Source: Clostridia bacterium (lineage in GTDB: Bacteria > Bacillota > Clostridia > Acetivibrionales > JAFADI01). From it: DNA of 53,747 bases. Each line of letters starts with the position of its first letter. Within the stretch, counting starts at the first letter, position 1. Location: contig JAOAAU010000129.1 in assembly GCA_026418695.1 (NCBI GenBank), forward strand, positions 1 to 53,747, read 5' to 3'. Below the pieces are notes generated by a model. That model did no database searches, had not been told where the DNA came from, and saw nothing but the letters and a program-made list of their open reading frames with translations. Shown one piece after another: positions 35,787 through 44,829 of the stretch. The position numbers and the translations under genes are program-made.

Positions 35787-37301
35787 TTAACCGGATGTTT
35801 CCTCCAGCTGCTTTCCACCGGATGCGAAGTACAGCATTCGCTCCTGAGAAAGCTCTTCCTTACTGAATATCCCCCGTATTTCACCGTTGAACATGACAAT
35901 ACAGCGATCACACATACCGATGACTTCCGGAAGATCCGATGAAATCATGATGACGGACGCCCCCGAAAGCGCCAGTTCGTTGATGATATTGTAGATATCA
36001 ACTTTCGATCCGATATCAATTCCCGCTGTCGGTTCATCCAATATAAGAATTTTTGCGTTCGCGAACAACCATTTCGCAAAAACAACCTTCTTTTGCTTGC
36101 CTCCATTCAGGTTATTGATCAATTCATTTTCATCCGCCATGATTTCCAGCCGCTCAATCAAGTCCTTTACAGCTTCTTCTTCCTCACTATTACGGATAAA
36201 ACCCGCTTTGGAGACACGTTCCAAATTGGTCAGCGTAATGTTTTCCGTGATGGTTGCATTAGATACCAATCCCTCTTCCGTGCCGATCCCAGGTACATAA
36301 CACAGACCATTGAGCTTTGCAATATGAGGAGTCATCGACCTAAAGAGCTTTCCATTGATATAGACTTCCCCATCGTAAGGACCATCAATCCCGCAGAGCA
36401 CCTTGGCAAGGGTTCTCCTCCCCGATCCGCTCAGACCGATGATGCCCAGAATCTCTCCTTTTTTCACTTCAAAGCTGATATCCCGGATACGGCCATTGAA
36501 ACTAAGATTCTTTACTACCAACTGTTCTCTGCCGGTTTTAACCTTGAGCTTTGGGTACCTGTCTTCCAAATCCTTTCCCGCCATCGCCTTAATGATTCCG
36601 GTAACATCAATACCATCGATAGCGCTGGAAGCAATCAGCTCGCCATCGCGAATGATCGTTACCCAATCCGCAATTTTCTTGATTTCTTCCAGTCTGTGGG
36701 AGATGTAAACAATGGAAACTCCCAGTTTTTTGATATCCCGTATGGCTTTAAAGAGCAGATCGATTTCATATTCCGTCAGCGCAGCTGTGGGCTCATCCAT
36801 AACAATGATGCGTGCGTTTTGGGATAAGGCTTTGATGATCTCGACAAACTTCTGCTGGCCAAGACTCAAGGAACTCACCAACGTCTTCGGATGGAGATCC
36901 AGACTAAATTTATCCAGGTACATACGCGTTTCAGCATATGCCTTTTCCCAATCGATGAGCCGAAGAAGTTTCATATTTTTCACAGGCTCTCTTCGCATAA
37001 AAATATTCTCGGTAACGTTCAAATCCGGGAAAAGCCGGATTTCCTGATAAATCATAGCAATACCGAGTTCTTGCGCCTGCTTGGGGTTCTGGATGGACAC
37101 CTGTTTTCCATCCAGGAAAATTTCTCCGGAATCCGGTTGATACAGTCCTGCCAAAATCTTCATCAGCGTTGATTTTCCCGCCCCATTTTCACCGATCAAT
37201 GCATGGACCTGTCCCTTTTCAGCACAAAAATCTATATGATTTAATACTAAATTCTCATTAAATGTTTTTGTAATTTTTCTCATTTCCAGAAAGCTGCCCA
37301 T
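35787..37301 (-). CDS. Orphan sugar ABC ATPase with a degenerate second NBD
   Basis: A 504-residue CUT2-type double ATPase, paralogous to the transporter ATPase next door, but with no permease or binding-protein gene of its own. NBD1 is sound (GENGAGKST, signature LSLGQQ, IIVMDEPTAAL). In NBD2 the signature reads LNGGKQKKV instead of LSGGNQQKV, and the P-loop region is GLSGSGRRTLA. It may be an accessory ATPase for the same permeases, a subunit for permeases elsewhere, or a regulatory relic. It is transcribed just downstream of the deoR gene (54 bp gap), so it may be co-regulated with it. ATG 37301 follows AAGAGGTAAG. Confidence 0.88.
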   Translation of the reverse strand: MGSFLEMRKITKTFNENLVLNHIDFCAEKGQVHALIGENGAGKSTLMKILAGLYQPDSGEIFLDGKQVSIQNPKQAQELGIAMIYQEIRLFPDLNVTENIFMRREPVKNMKLLRLIDWEKAYAETRMYLDKFSLDLHPKTLVSSLSLGQQKFVEIIKALSQNARIIVMDEPTAALTEYEIDLLFKAIRDIKKLGVSIVYISHRLEEIKKIADWVTIIRDGELIASSAIDGIDVTGIIKAMAGKDLEDRYPKLKVKTGREQLVVKNLSFNGRIRDISFEVKKGEILGIIGLSGSGRRTLAKVLCGIDGPYDGEVYINGKLFRSMTPHIAKLNGLCYVPGIGTEEGLVSNATITENITLTNLERVSKAGFIRNSEEEEAVKDLIERLEIMADENELINNLNGGKQKKVVFAKWLFANAKILILDEPTAGIDIGSKVDIYNIINELALSGASVIMISSDLPEVIGMCDRCIVMFNGEIRGIFSKEELSQERMLYFASGGKQLEETSG

Positions 37302-37355
37302 TCCACTTACCTCTTTTCCGAATAGAATCTTACGATTTCAATGGGAACGTATGGT

Positions 37356-38126
37356 TTATTCAAATTCATAGGTTGTATATAGCTTGATGGCATTCTCAAA
37401 GAAGTATTTTTTAAACTCTGAAGGAACCTGTTTATTCGTAATCACCTTTTTTGCCATGGTCAAATCTCCGAGTCTGGCAAAGGCTGTACATTTGAACTTG
37501 GAATAATCGGCAACGGCAATAATTTCATTGGAAATCTTTTTGACTCCCTGGATCACCAATACTTCCTCATAGCTGTCCACTGTATAGCCGGAATCAAAAT
37601 TAATCCCTTTTACACCGATGAATGCTTTATTGATGTAAATTCCATTCAGCGCCTGAAGCGCAAAGCCTCCTACCAATGTAGAAGTAGACTGGATAAGGTC
37701 TCCCCCGGTCACAATGACTTTGATTCCAACGCTGTCATTGAGTTCATAGCCAATGAGTAGATCGTTGGTCACCACTGTAATTCTTTTGTCCTTAATATTT
37801 CGAGCAATTTCAAGGCAGGTGGTTCCAGGGCTCAAGAAGATCGCTTCGCCATTTTCAATCATTTGGGCTGCGATTTTGCCAATCATTCTTTTCTCTTCAA
37901 GGGTATCATCTTCAGAAGGAACCAGGCCCAGCTTCGGTCCTAAATCCTCGTTAAGAACAGCTCCTCCGTAGGTCTTAATCAGAAAGCCTTCCTGTTCAAG
38001 CTTGTCAAAATCCCTCCGGATGGTGACCTCCGTAACGGAGAAAAGCTGGCTCAGTTCAAAAACATCGACCCGTTTTTCTTTAAAGAGAATTTCTTTAATT
38101 TTATTCTGTCTCTCAATCGCAAACAT
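37356..38126 (-). CDS. DeoR-family regulator, probable rhamnose repressor
   Basis: A 256-residue DeoR-type protein. ATG 38126 (MFAIERQNKIKEIL, after AAGGGG) is the typical family start; the frame extends 16 codons upstream without a site. It has a winged HTH (SVTEVTIRRDFDKLEQEGF) and a DeoR sensor domain (SPGTTCLEIARNI, GGDLIQSTSTLVGG, DYSKFKC). The motif TTTATGTTCGTTTGTGTTTAT lies ~75 bp upstream and recurs before the transporter operon and rhaB, consistent with an autoregulated repressor comparable to the DeoR-type RhaR of Bacillus. The effector, likely rhamnulose-1-phosphate, is inference. Confidence 0.9.
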   Translation of the reverse strand: MFAIERQNKIKEILFKEKRVDVFELSQLFSVTEVTIRRDFDKLEQEGFLIKTYGGAVLNEDLGPKLGLVPSEDDTLEEKRMIGKIAAQMIENGEAIFLSPGTTCLEIARNIKDKRITVVTNDLLIGYELNDSVGIKVIVTGGDLIQSTSTLVGGFALQALNGIYINKAFIGVKGINFDSGYTVDSYEEVLVIQGVKKISNEIIAVADYSKFKCTAFARLGDLTMAKKVITNKQVPSEFKKYFFENAIKLYTTYEFE

Positions 38127-38198
38127 TTTTTGGCCCCTTATTGAGTAACAATATAGTGATTCTTTCTGAAACAAAAAAATTTATAAAGATTATATCAT

Positions 38199-38222
38199 AT
38201 TTATGTTCGTTTGTGTTTATTT
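38199..38222 (-). promoter_or_regulatory. Rhamnose-regulon operator, deoR copy
   Basis: Plus-strand TTTATGTTCGTTTGTGTTTA, differing from the transporter copy at one core position (TGTTCGTTTGTGT). It is located upstream of the deoR gene, suggesting autoregulation. Confidence 0.55.
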
Positions 38223-38324
38223 TAAAAAATCAAAAATTTTGCGGTCATATTAAACCCTATAGGATAAAAATCACAGAATGTTATGTAAACATTTATTTCT
38301 AAATAAATTTAAAGAGTAATCAAT

Positions 38325-38379
38325 AAAAAGGGAATGTTCCCCGTTATACTTTTTGCATAACAGGATCATTCCCTTTTTT
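38325..38379. terminator. Terminator after the AraA/FucI-like gene
   Basis: AAAAAGGGAATG (38325-38336) pairs with CATTCCCTTTTTT (38367-38379); an inner GTTAT/ATAAC also pairs. It ends the isomerase transcript on the minus strand and shields the downstream deoR unit. Confidence 0.88.
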
Positions 38380-38399
38380 CAACCGTTTTTTAAGATAGA

Positions 38400-39902
38400 T
38401 TAAACAATCACTTTATTGATTCCCAGCAAATCCGCCGTCTTCGAAAACAAGGATGCATTATGCCCCACAGACATGGAACAGTGATGAGTCGGTGCTTCCA
38501 TAAACCATCGGTCCATATATTCGTCCGGAGAACCGTTAAACCGGATATGGGTTTGAGTATTGCCAATCATCAGGATCTGGGCCTTGATGGCCTCAGCTTC
38601 GCTGATGATCATCTTCATCTTGCCGTCTCCAGTTTGGCTGACCCCCAGGGTTGTTACGGGCCCTGAGACAACATTGGCTTCCACCGAAACACCGCTGCCC
38701 CTCTTTCCATGATAGACACCCATTCCCCTCAGAATTGGTTTACCATTGGAGATTGAAATATGGAATGGTCCATCATGCCCTAAAATAATCGTCTCCCGAT
38801 CATAATCAACAGCTACAATCTCCGAAAAGCTTCCTCCGGTGCCCAATATATCACAAATCTTCATCGCCAATGCTGTTTTCAAGTCCCCCTCACCCGCGCA
38901 AGGAATTCCGGCAGCAGTCAGCAATGAATGTCCTACGATAAATCCGCTCTGAATTCTTTCATAATCATTGTCCATAGACCCATGATAATAGTAGGAAAGA
39001 GCATCTAGATCATACTCCTTCACCATTTTTTCCTGTGCAGCGGCAATCTTGCAAGCCCATACCATCTGTTCTTCCGTAGGTTTTTTCGCTATACGATCCG
39101 AAGGAGAGTCTCCGCTGATCTCAAAAAACTCCATCACCAGCTCTCTTTTTACTTTAATCTCATTGGGTGTCACAGATTTTAAGCTTCTATCCAAATCACA
39201 CATTTCCAGCAGCTCAACATGAATTCCCATCTGGGCCTGAGCCATGGTAAAGTCGCTGTACATATCCAGCATACCGCTGTAATTATTCCCGAGGAACCCA
39301 AACCTGCTGTGCTGCAGTGTCCGTTTGACCGTTGCCGCCCTCGCCCACTCGCCGATTTCCTTCCATGCCCGTATGGCTTCTTTCCTTTCGGCCGTATTTT
39401 CCTCAGTTACAGAGATTACAGGAGTTTTATCCAAGCCTAACAATCCATTGACAATTCTATACTTAATCCCTGCACGGTTAAAAGCATTGGTATATTCCGG
39501 CACCGGACAGGCCCCACAGTGTGCCAGCCATTCTCCGGTAGTTGTTTTCAGATAATTCATCTGTGGTGTAGGCTGTAGATTGAGTATGACTACAGGGGCC
39601 TTGCAAATCTGATGTACCGGCAAAACACAGGCACTGGTCACGTAGGTGGCCGAATGGCAGAAGATAATGTCTACATTCCGTGCATTCATCCATTCACCCG
39701 CTGTTCTGGCTGAAACTTCATCATCCACCAGACCAAAATTTGAGACTTCTCCGAATTCCGCAAGCTTTGATTCAATAAACTTCCCATAAAGAATCAGCCG
39801 CTCTTTCAAACCTTCAAATTGATTCCAATAAGCTTTCAAGCCTACGGAGTAAAGACCTATTCTTGCTTTCTTCACCGGTTTTATTGGTTCAATAATACTC
39901 AT
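38400..39902 (-). CDS. L-arabinose/L-fucose isomerase-family protein
   Basis: A 500-residue cytoplasmic sugar isomerase-fold protein. ATG 39902 follows AGGAGG by five bases; the frame opens 30 codons earlier with no site. The N-terminal ~350 residues show the Rossmann-like pair of the AraA/FucI fold (RIGLYSVGLKAYWNQFEGL, FCHSATYVTSACVLP, NNYSGMLDMYSD). The C-terminal half has GEGDLKTALAMKI and MEAPTHHCSMSVGHNA, with His/Glu residues suited to metal binding. It is not RhaA, which is present separately. It is divergent from an AraC gene. With a GH51 arabinofuranosidase in the locus, L-arabinose is one candidate substrate, L-fucose or another 6-deoxyhexose the other. Confidence 0.8.
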   Translation of the reverse strand: MSIIEPIKPVKKARIGLYSVGLKAYWNQFEGLKERLILYGKFIESKLAEFGEVSNFGLVDDEVSARTAGEWMNARNVDIIFCHSATYVTSACVLPVHQICKAPVVILNLQPTPQMNYLKTTTGEWLAHCGACPVPEYTNAFNRAGIKYRIVNGLLGLDKTPVISVTEENTAERKEAIRAWKEIGEWARAATVKRTLQHSRFGFLGNNYSGMLDMYSDFTMAQAQMGIHVELLEMCDLDRSLKSVTPNEIKVKRELVMEFFEISGDSPSDRIAKKPTEEQMVWACKIAAAQEKMVKEYDLDALSYYYHGSMDNDYERIQSGFIVGHSLLTAAGIPCAGEGDLKTALAMKICDILGTGGSFSEIVAVDYDRETIILGHDGPFHISISNGKPILRGMGVYHGKRGSGVSVEANVVSGPVTTLGVSQTGDGKMKMIISEAEAIKAQILMIGNTQTHIRFNGSPDEYMDRWFMEAPTHHCSMSVGHNASLFSKTADLLGINKVIV

Positions 39903-40087
39903 AACAGCCTCCTGTGAACTATTTTTCGAATTAAAATAACAGTTTTGTGTATACGGTTTTAAACTCCTAATGTTCTGCACCAAAAAGATCATAGTGCTTT
40001 ACAACTCTATTATATTGATTTAAAATGGTTGTTACAATGAAGTATCTTGTGTAGAAATAACAGAATCTTGCTGAAGAGGTGAACCTG

Positions 40088-40963
40088 ATGTCCGGGTATT
40101 TGGAAAATTACTCACAGGGGTGGTCCGAGGATTCCGTCCGTCTCATTGCAACCCCCAGCCAGTCCGCAAAAAACGCTTTCTTTTATGTTCAGGAAGTTGG
40201 TTACTTCAAAACGCAGCCTCAGTACTTTACAGAGCGGGAGAATTTGAGTTCCTACCTCGTGGTATATACCGTATCAGGGAAAGGGTTTTTGACTTATAAA
40301 GGAAAAGCTTATACACTTCTTCCCGGCCAGGCTTTTTTTATAGATTGCATGGAGTACCAGCATTATCGCACCGATTCAAAAGAGCTTTGGGAAATTCTTT
40401 GGGTTCATTTCAACGGTTCAACCAGCAGCGGTTACTACGATCAATTTGCCAAATCCGGACTGCCTTTGGTTTCACTGTCACAGGACTCGGCTCTTCCTAT
40501 GGCCTTGCAGGACTTGATCGAGCTGTATCGTCAAAAAGATATCCGTACGGAATTATTGAGTTCAAAGCTGTTATCAGAAATGCTCACAGAGTTGTTATTG
40601 GCTGCCGGCAACATCGATACCTCCAACTACATGGTTCCGGACTATATTCGGAACGCCATGAGGTTTTTAGACAGGCACTTCAGTGAAAGAATCACTTTGG
40701 ACCAGCTGGCAGACCAATTTGCAGTCAGCAAGTTTTATTTTGCCAGGGAATTCAAGAAATACACAGGTTTTTCTCCCAATGAATACCTCATTAATACCCG
40801 CATCACTTATGCTAAAGAGTTATTGAAATACTCGGATGTTCCGATTGCGGGTATCGCCGAAAAAGCAGGCATCGAGAATGTAAGCCACTTCATTCATCTT
40901 TTTAAAAGCCGTACCGAACATACTCCCCTGAATTTCCGGAACAAATGGAAACGTTCAAGATAG
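40088..40963 (+). CDS. AraC-family transcriptional regulator
   Basis: A 291-residue AraC/XylS regulator. The N-terminal cupin-like sugar-sensing domain (~30-150; YTVSGKGFLTYKGKAYTLLPGQAFFID) precedes two C-terminal HTH motifs (~190-288; LADQFAVSKFYFAREFKKYTG and IAEKAGIENVSHFIHLFK). ATG 40088 follows GAAGAGGTG; the frame opens three codons upstream. It is divergent from the AraA/FucI-like isomerase gene and probably activates it and the aldolase genes. Confidence 0.92.
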   Translation: MSGYLENYSQGWSEDSVRLIATPSQSAKNAFFYVQEVGYFKTQPQYFTERENLSSYLVVYTVSGKGFLTYKGKAYTLLPGQAFFIDCMEYQHYRTDSKELWEILWVHFNGSTSSGYYDQFAKSGLPLVSLSQDSALPMALQDLIELYRQKDIRTELLSSKLLSEMLTELLLAAGNIDTSNYMVPDYIRNAMRFLDRHFSERITLDQLADQFAVSKFYFAREFKKYTGFSPNEYLINTRITYAKELLKYSDVPIAGIAEKAGIENVSHFIHLFKSRTEHTPLNFRNKWKRSR

Positions 40964-40986
40964 AACACTTTTGCTGCAAGGAATCA

Positions 40987-41024
40987 GGGAGCTGCCTCTC
41001 ATTTTACGGAGACAACTCCCTTTT
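40987..41024 (+). terminator. Terminator between the AraC and tandem-aldolase genes
   Basis: GGGAGCTG (40987-40994) pairs with CAACTCCC (41013-41020), one mismatch, with an internal CTC/GAG pair, followed by TTTT. It separates convergent genes. Confidence 0.78.
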
Positions 41025-41031
41025 CATTGAT

Positions 41032-42321
41032 CTATTTCAAGTTAAAAGCCTGATCAATTTCCCGCACCTGCTGATCATCGATTGCAACCATTTCGCCAAG
41101 CTCTCTGGATGCAATTACACCCTTTGCACTATATTCGGCAACTTCCAATCTGTCAAAGGCATTCAAAAGGCTGCTGCCTGTTACGATAATACAGTCATTT
41201 TCGACCAGCGCCACCGGCGTATTATCTTTAAAAGTATCGGCAGCCATCTGAGGCTGCATGAAGCTTGAGCCAAATGGAAGCTTGGGTATGGTGCGAAGTA
41301 AAATATAGCTCTCCGGAATTGTTCTCGAGTCGAACTTCTCTTCAGTCACTGCAAAGGCCATGATATTAGGCGGATGTGCAATAATCACCGATTGAACGTG
41401 AGGATGCTTTTCATAGATGGCTTGATGCAGCAATACGGATCGGCTTGGTATTTTTCCGGCTTCACACCGTCCATCCTCTACCCTTACCAGATCAGATATA
41501 TCCATGTATTTTCGGTCTACCAGGTAAGGCGTGATCAGGAAAGAACGATCCCCCAGCTTTTGCGAAAAGGTTCCTTGCGTACTGGTAAACAATTTTTGAT
41601 TATACGCCCGGTGAATCAGCTCGCACATTTCCCTCCTGGCATTGTTTTCAGCACTGCTGTGACTCTGAGGTACATACTCTTCCAACTTGGGATTTTGCTT
41701 GCTTTTTGAGACTTCCAGGTACCTTTCCGACAGGGCTACAGGCTTTCCAATCCGATGCGCCTTAATTTCCAGCCTCGCACAAAAATCCAAGGTCTCAAAG
41801 GCCATAAAAGCTTTAAACAAGTCTTTATGGGCTACAACAACTCCGTGGTTCTCCAGCATCACCGTATCATATCCTGCTTCAAAAACTGCTGCAATTTTAT
41901 CCCCGAGCTTTGTGCTCCCAGGAAGATCGTATTCTGCCATTCCCACTTCCCCGCAAATCTGATGGGCATTGGGAATGATTCGTGTATTGGGGATTTTTCT
42001 TACAATACTGAATGCTACTAGAGCCGGCGGATGCGCATGAAGTACAGCCCGGACATCTTTTCTTTTCTTATAGACAGTCTGGTGAAACGGCAATTCAATG
42101 GAAGGCCTGTGAATTCCTACAATTTCGCCGTCCTGCTTGATGCAAACAATGTCCTTCCTCGTCAAAGTCCCTTTGTCGACCCCTCCCGGCGTAATCCATA
42201 TATCTCCGTTTTCATCCAGAATGGATAGATTCCCTCCGGAAGTAGTGGTCATTCCGTATCCGTAGATTCGTTCCATAATCATTACGATTTGATCTGCAGG
42301 ATGTAAAAGTTCAAATTTCAT
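41032..42321 (-). CDS. Tandem class II aldolase; second domain catalytically degenerate
   Basis: A 429-residue protein made of two class II aldolase/adducin domains (about 1-205 and 222-420), where family members normally have one. Domain 1 has the full active site of FucA-type aldolases: E76, H95, H97 and H159 (SIELPFH, HAHPP, ENHG). The Glu, rather than the Asp of AraD epimerases, points to aldol cleavage. Domain 2 keeps the fold (PSRSVLLHQ, IAHPP, ENDC) but E76 is replaced by S295, H95 by I314 and H159 by D376, so only one zinc ligand remains. It probably cleaves rhamnulose-1-P or fuculose-1-P to DHAP and lactaldehyde, with domain 2 structural or regulatory. ATG 42321 follows GGAGATGAGG. 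Confidence 0.9.
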   Translation of the reverse strand: MKFELLHPADQIVMIMERIYGYGMTTTSGGNLSILDENGDIWITPGGVDKGTLTRKDIVCIKQDGEIVGIHRPSIELPFHQTVYKKRKDVRAVLHAHPPALVAFSIVRKIPNTRIIPNAHQICGEVGMAEYDLPGSTKLGDKIAAVFEAGYDTVMLENHGVVVAHKDLFKAFMAFETLDFCARLEIKAHRIGKPVALSERYLEVSKSKQNPKLEEYVPQSHSSAENNARREMCELIHRAYNQKLFTSTQGTFSQKLGDRSFLITPYLVDRKYMDISDLVRVEDGRCEAGKIPSRSVLLHQAIYEKHPHVQSVIIAHPPNIMAFAVTEEKFDSRTIPESYILLRTIPKLPFGSSFMQPQMAADTFKDNTPVALVENDCIIVTGSSLLNAFDRLEVAEYSAKGVIASRELGEMVAIDDQQVREIDQAFNLK

Positions 42322-42414
42322 CTTTCCTCATCTCCAGAATAGATTTATTGATTCATCTCCAGCATTCAGTCCCTGGAATTTATTTTACCCTATCCTCATA
42401 GTAAATTGCACAAA

Positions 42415-42446
42415 AGAGGTAAAGACCTTTTCAGGCATTTACCTCT
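42415..42446 (-). terminator. Terminator/attenuator between the two aldolase genes
   Basis: AGAGGTAAA (42415-42423) pairs perfectly with TTTACCTCT (42438-42446). On the minus strand it is followed by TTTTGTG. It lies between two same-direction aldolase genes, so it may reduce rather than stop readthrough. Confidence 0.75.
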
Positions 42447-42470
42447 TCTGCTCTACTTTTAAGGAGGATC

Positions 42471-43529
42471 TTACTTCGTGAGATCTTTTACAAGGCTCTT
42501 CCGGTACGCTTCACTTTCCCAGTTTCGGATAAACTCAATTTCCCTTTCGGACATGACTTTGATATCAAGCCCACACTTCTCTATACCATTTACAACATAC
42601 AAATACCCCAACAGCGTCTCTTCAATGGTCATGGCTTCGGAGTAATTTGTCTTATACAGGAGTTCTCCGGTTTTGGAATTTATATTCAGCTTGTTTTCGG
42701 ACCCGTTAACGGAAAGGCTGCTGTTCAAGTAAACCAACTGGTCCGGATAGAGTGCAGCTTTATCAAAAAAGTCTCTGCTGATATCCTTTTCACTAAAGTA
42801 ATTAACAATGTACTCTGTCTTACTTCTGAAAGTATTGTCATCAACCTTTTCAAGGTTAATGACAGGATATGCCTCCTGGAGTTTGAAATTTCCCCGGATC
42901 AGGTTGTTGACTTCCTCATGCAGTTCAACAGCCCGTTGGTAATCATCCGCGGTTACAATCAGCCCGTGGTTTTCCATAAATACCACTTCAGGGAATTTAC
43001 CGCACCGTTTGATGCAAAGATCAATTTCTTCCTTGATTTTCAATGTCAGGCAGAAACCCGGATTGATATAAGGAATCCACAAGTAAGCATATTCTCTGCC
43101 TCCGAAGATCTTTTCCACAACTGTCGCGCCTTCTTTGCTGCAGCAAAGGATATTGGCGTAAACCGGATGGGTATGGATGACATACTTTTTCATAATGGAG
43201 TGAAAGCCTGCTTCTACAGAAGGTCTTAATACTTTCAATCCTTCCATTTCAACAACATTTTTCTTGGCAACTTCTACGCTTTCCTTTTCAAAGTCCACGT
43301 CCTGGCTCAAATCTACACCTTCATAATAGGTCTTGATGTTTTTATAATTTACAACAACAAAGCCCTCGGTTGGTGTAATCTGATTTAATTTAAAACCGGA
43401 CGCCTTGACGGCCATTAGCTCATTGTTCAGCTTTACCGAAGTGTTTCCTCCGCCGCCCTGGACATAATCAATCCGGTTTCCTGCTGCTTTTGATATGATT
43501 TCAAGTTCTTTTAGCCCTTGTTCGTACAT
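42471..43529 (-). CDS. Class II aldolase, resembling the aldolase half of RhaD/RhaEW-type enzymes
   Basis: A 352-residue protein. The N-terminal class II aldolase domain (~1-225) has the GGGGNTSVK phosphate loop (25-33), catalytic E106 (PSVEAGFH), zinc ligands H119, H121 (IHTHP) and H188 (ENHG). The GGGNTSVK form is that of the aldolase part of the bifunctional rhamnulose-1-phosphate aldolase/lactaldehyde dehydrogenase, but the SDR half is absent; a ~125-residue tail of unknown role follows. It is directly downstream of rhaA (23 bp) and thus in the rhaBA operon, making it the best candidate for the rhamnulose-1-P aldolase. ATG 43529 follows AAAAGAGGTC. Confidence 0.85.
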   Translation of the reverse strand: MYEQGLKELEIISKAAGNRIDYVQGGGGNTSVKLNNELMAVKASGFKLNQITPTEGFVVVNYKNIKTYYEGVDLSQDVDFEKESVEVAKKNVVEMEGLKVLRPSVEAGFHSIMKKYVIHTHPVYANILCCSKEGATVVEKIFGGREYAYLWIPYINPGFCLTLKIKEEIDLCIKRCGKFPEVVFMENHGLIVTADDYQRAVELHEEVNNLIRGNFKLQEAYPVINLEKVDDNTFRSKTEYIVNYFSEKDISRDFFDKAALYPDQLVYLNSSLSVNGSENKLNINSKTGELLYKTNYSEAMTIEETLLGYLYVVNGIEKCGLDIKVMSEREIEFIRNWESEAYRKSLVKDLTK

Positions 43530-43552
43530 TTTTCAGACCTCTTTTCCTATAT

Positions 43553-44809
43553 TTATCTCTTGGACAGTACGTTTTCCTCGTATTCCTTTACATCCTGCAG
43601 CCAATCAGCGCCTACAGGGACCTTCATGTCATAGCAGAATTTATCCCAAACCGCTGCAAAGGGAAGCGTCTTGAACTCTTCCATCAGGGCAAGCCTGTTT
43701 CCGTAGTTTCCTTTGTTTTCTTCCTCAACAATTTTGTCTGTCGGTTCCAGAAGCGCTATCATGATCGATTTAAGGGCAGCCCTCGTTCCTGTAACCCATG
43801 CAGTGATCCGGTTAATGCTTCCGTCAAAGAAGTCCAAAGCATAATACACCCTATCGAAGGCATCTGCTCTTTTTACCTCCTGAGCCAATGCTATCAAATC
43901 ATCATTCAGTATAACGACATGGTCACTGTCCCAGCGTACAGGTCTGCTGACATGCAGCAACAGATCCTCTGCATACAGAAGTGTTGCAGAAATCTTATCT
44001 GCCACACTCTCGGTAAGATGGAAATGTCCCATATCATAGCAAATGGTTACATTGTTCTTTAAACCATATCCCATCACGAACTCATGAGAGCCCACAGTAT
44101 AGGATTCAACACCGATTCCGAACAGCTTGCTTTCAAGCGCGTCTACCAAGTACTTCTTATCGTATTTTACAGTCAGAATCTCATCCAGTGATTTTTTCAT
44201 CAGCATGCGGTATCCTAGACGGTCTGCAGGAATATCCTTCATTCCGTCAGGAACCCAAATATTCATGACACAGGGAGTTCCCAGCTCTTTTCCGATAGCG
44301 GCTGCGATTTCACGGCAAGCCTTCACATGGCGAATCCAGAATTGTCTTACCTCTTCATCCTTGCTTCCCAGAGTAAATCCGGAAGCTGCCATCGGGTGTC
44401 CGAAACAGCTTGGGTTGAAGTCAATGCCCACACCCAGTTTTTTCGCCCAGTCAATCCACTTTCTAAAGTGTTCAATGGTAATCTGATCTCTTTCAACAAT
44501 TTTACCTTCAGTTTCTGCATAAATTGCATGCAGATTAATCCGGTGCTTTCCTGGAATTAAACTTAAAGCTTTTTCGTAATCTGCACGCAGTTCATCTCCA
44601 GTTCTGGCTCTTCCCGGATAATTTCCTGTACTTAGAATTCCTCCGCTGGTTCCACCGGCAGTAACCTCAAATCCGTTTACATCATCCCCCTGCCAGCAGT
44701 GAAGAGAAACCTGTCTTTCTTTCATTTTTTGAAGCACAGCATCCGTATCAACGCCAAAGGCTGCGTAAACCTCTTTCGCATATTGGTAGCTTTCATTGAT
44801 TTTTCTCAT
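43553..44809 (-). CDS. rhaA: L-rhamnose isomerase
   Basis: A 418-residue RhaA (E. coli RhaA is 419), converting L-rhamnose to L-rhamnulose. ATG 44809 is used (TTGGAGG site upstream; a TTG overlapping that site also opens the frame). Diagnostic segments: LHCWQGDDVNGFE (~36-48), GNYPGRARTGDELRAD, DFNPSCFGHPMA, ICYDMGHFHLTE and RPVRWDSDHVV; the last two hold metal-binding Asp/His/Glu residues. It is 20 bp after rhaB and before the aldolase gene. Confidence 0.97.
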   Translation of the reverse strand: MRKINESYQYAKEVYAAFGVDTDAVLQKMKERQVSLHCWQGDDVNGFEVTAGGTSGGILSTGNYPGRARTGDELRADYEKALSLIPGKHRINLHAIYAETEGKIVERDQITIEHFRKWIDWAKKLGVGIDFNPSCFGHPMAASGFTLGSKDEEVRQFWIRHVKACREIAAAIGKELGTPCVMNIWVPDGMKDIPADRLGYRMLMKKSLDEILTVKYDKKYLVDALESKLFGIGVESYTVGSHEFVMGYGLKNNVTICYDMGHFHLTESVADKISATLLYAEDLLLHVSRPVRWDSDHVVILNDDLIALAQEVKRADAFDRVYYALDFFDGSINRITAWVTGTRAALKSIMIALLEPTDKIVEEENKGNYGNRLALMEEFKTLPFAAVWDKFCYDMKVPVGADWLQDVKEYEENVLSKR

Positions 44810-44829
44810 TTTGATGACCTCCAAATATT

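Noticed and set aside
41032-42321. AraD-type L-ribulose-5-phosphate 4-epimerase
   Set aside because: Domain 1 has Glu (E76) at the catalytic position typical of aldolases; AraD epimerases have Asp there. Domain 2 is inactive by residue loss.
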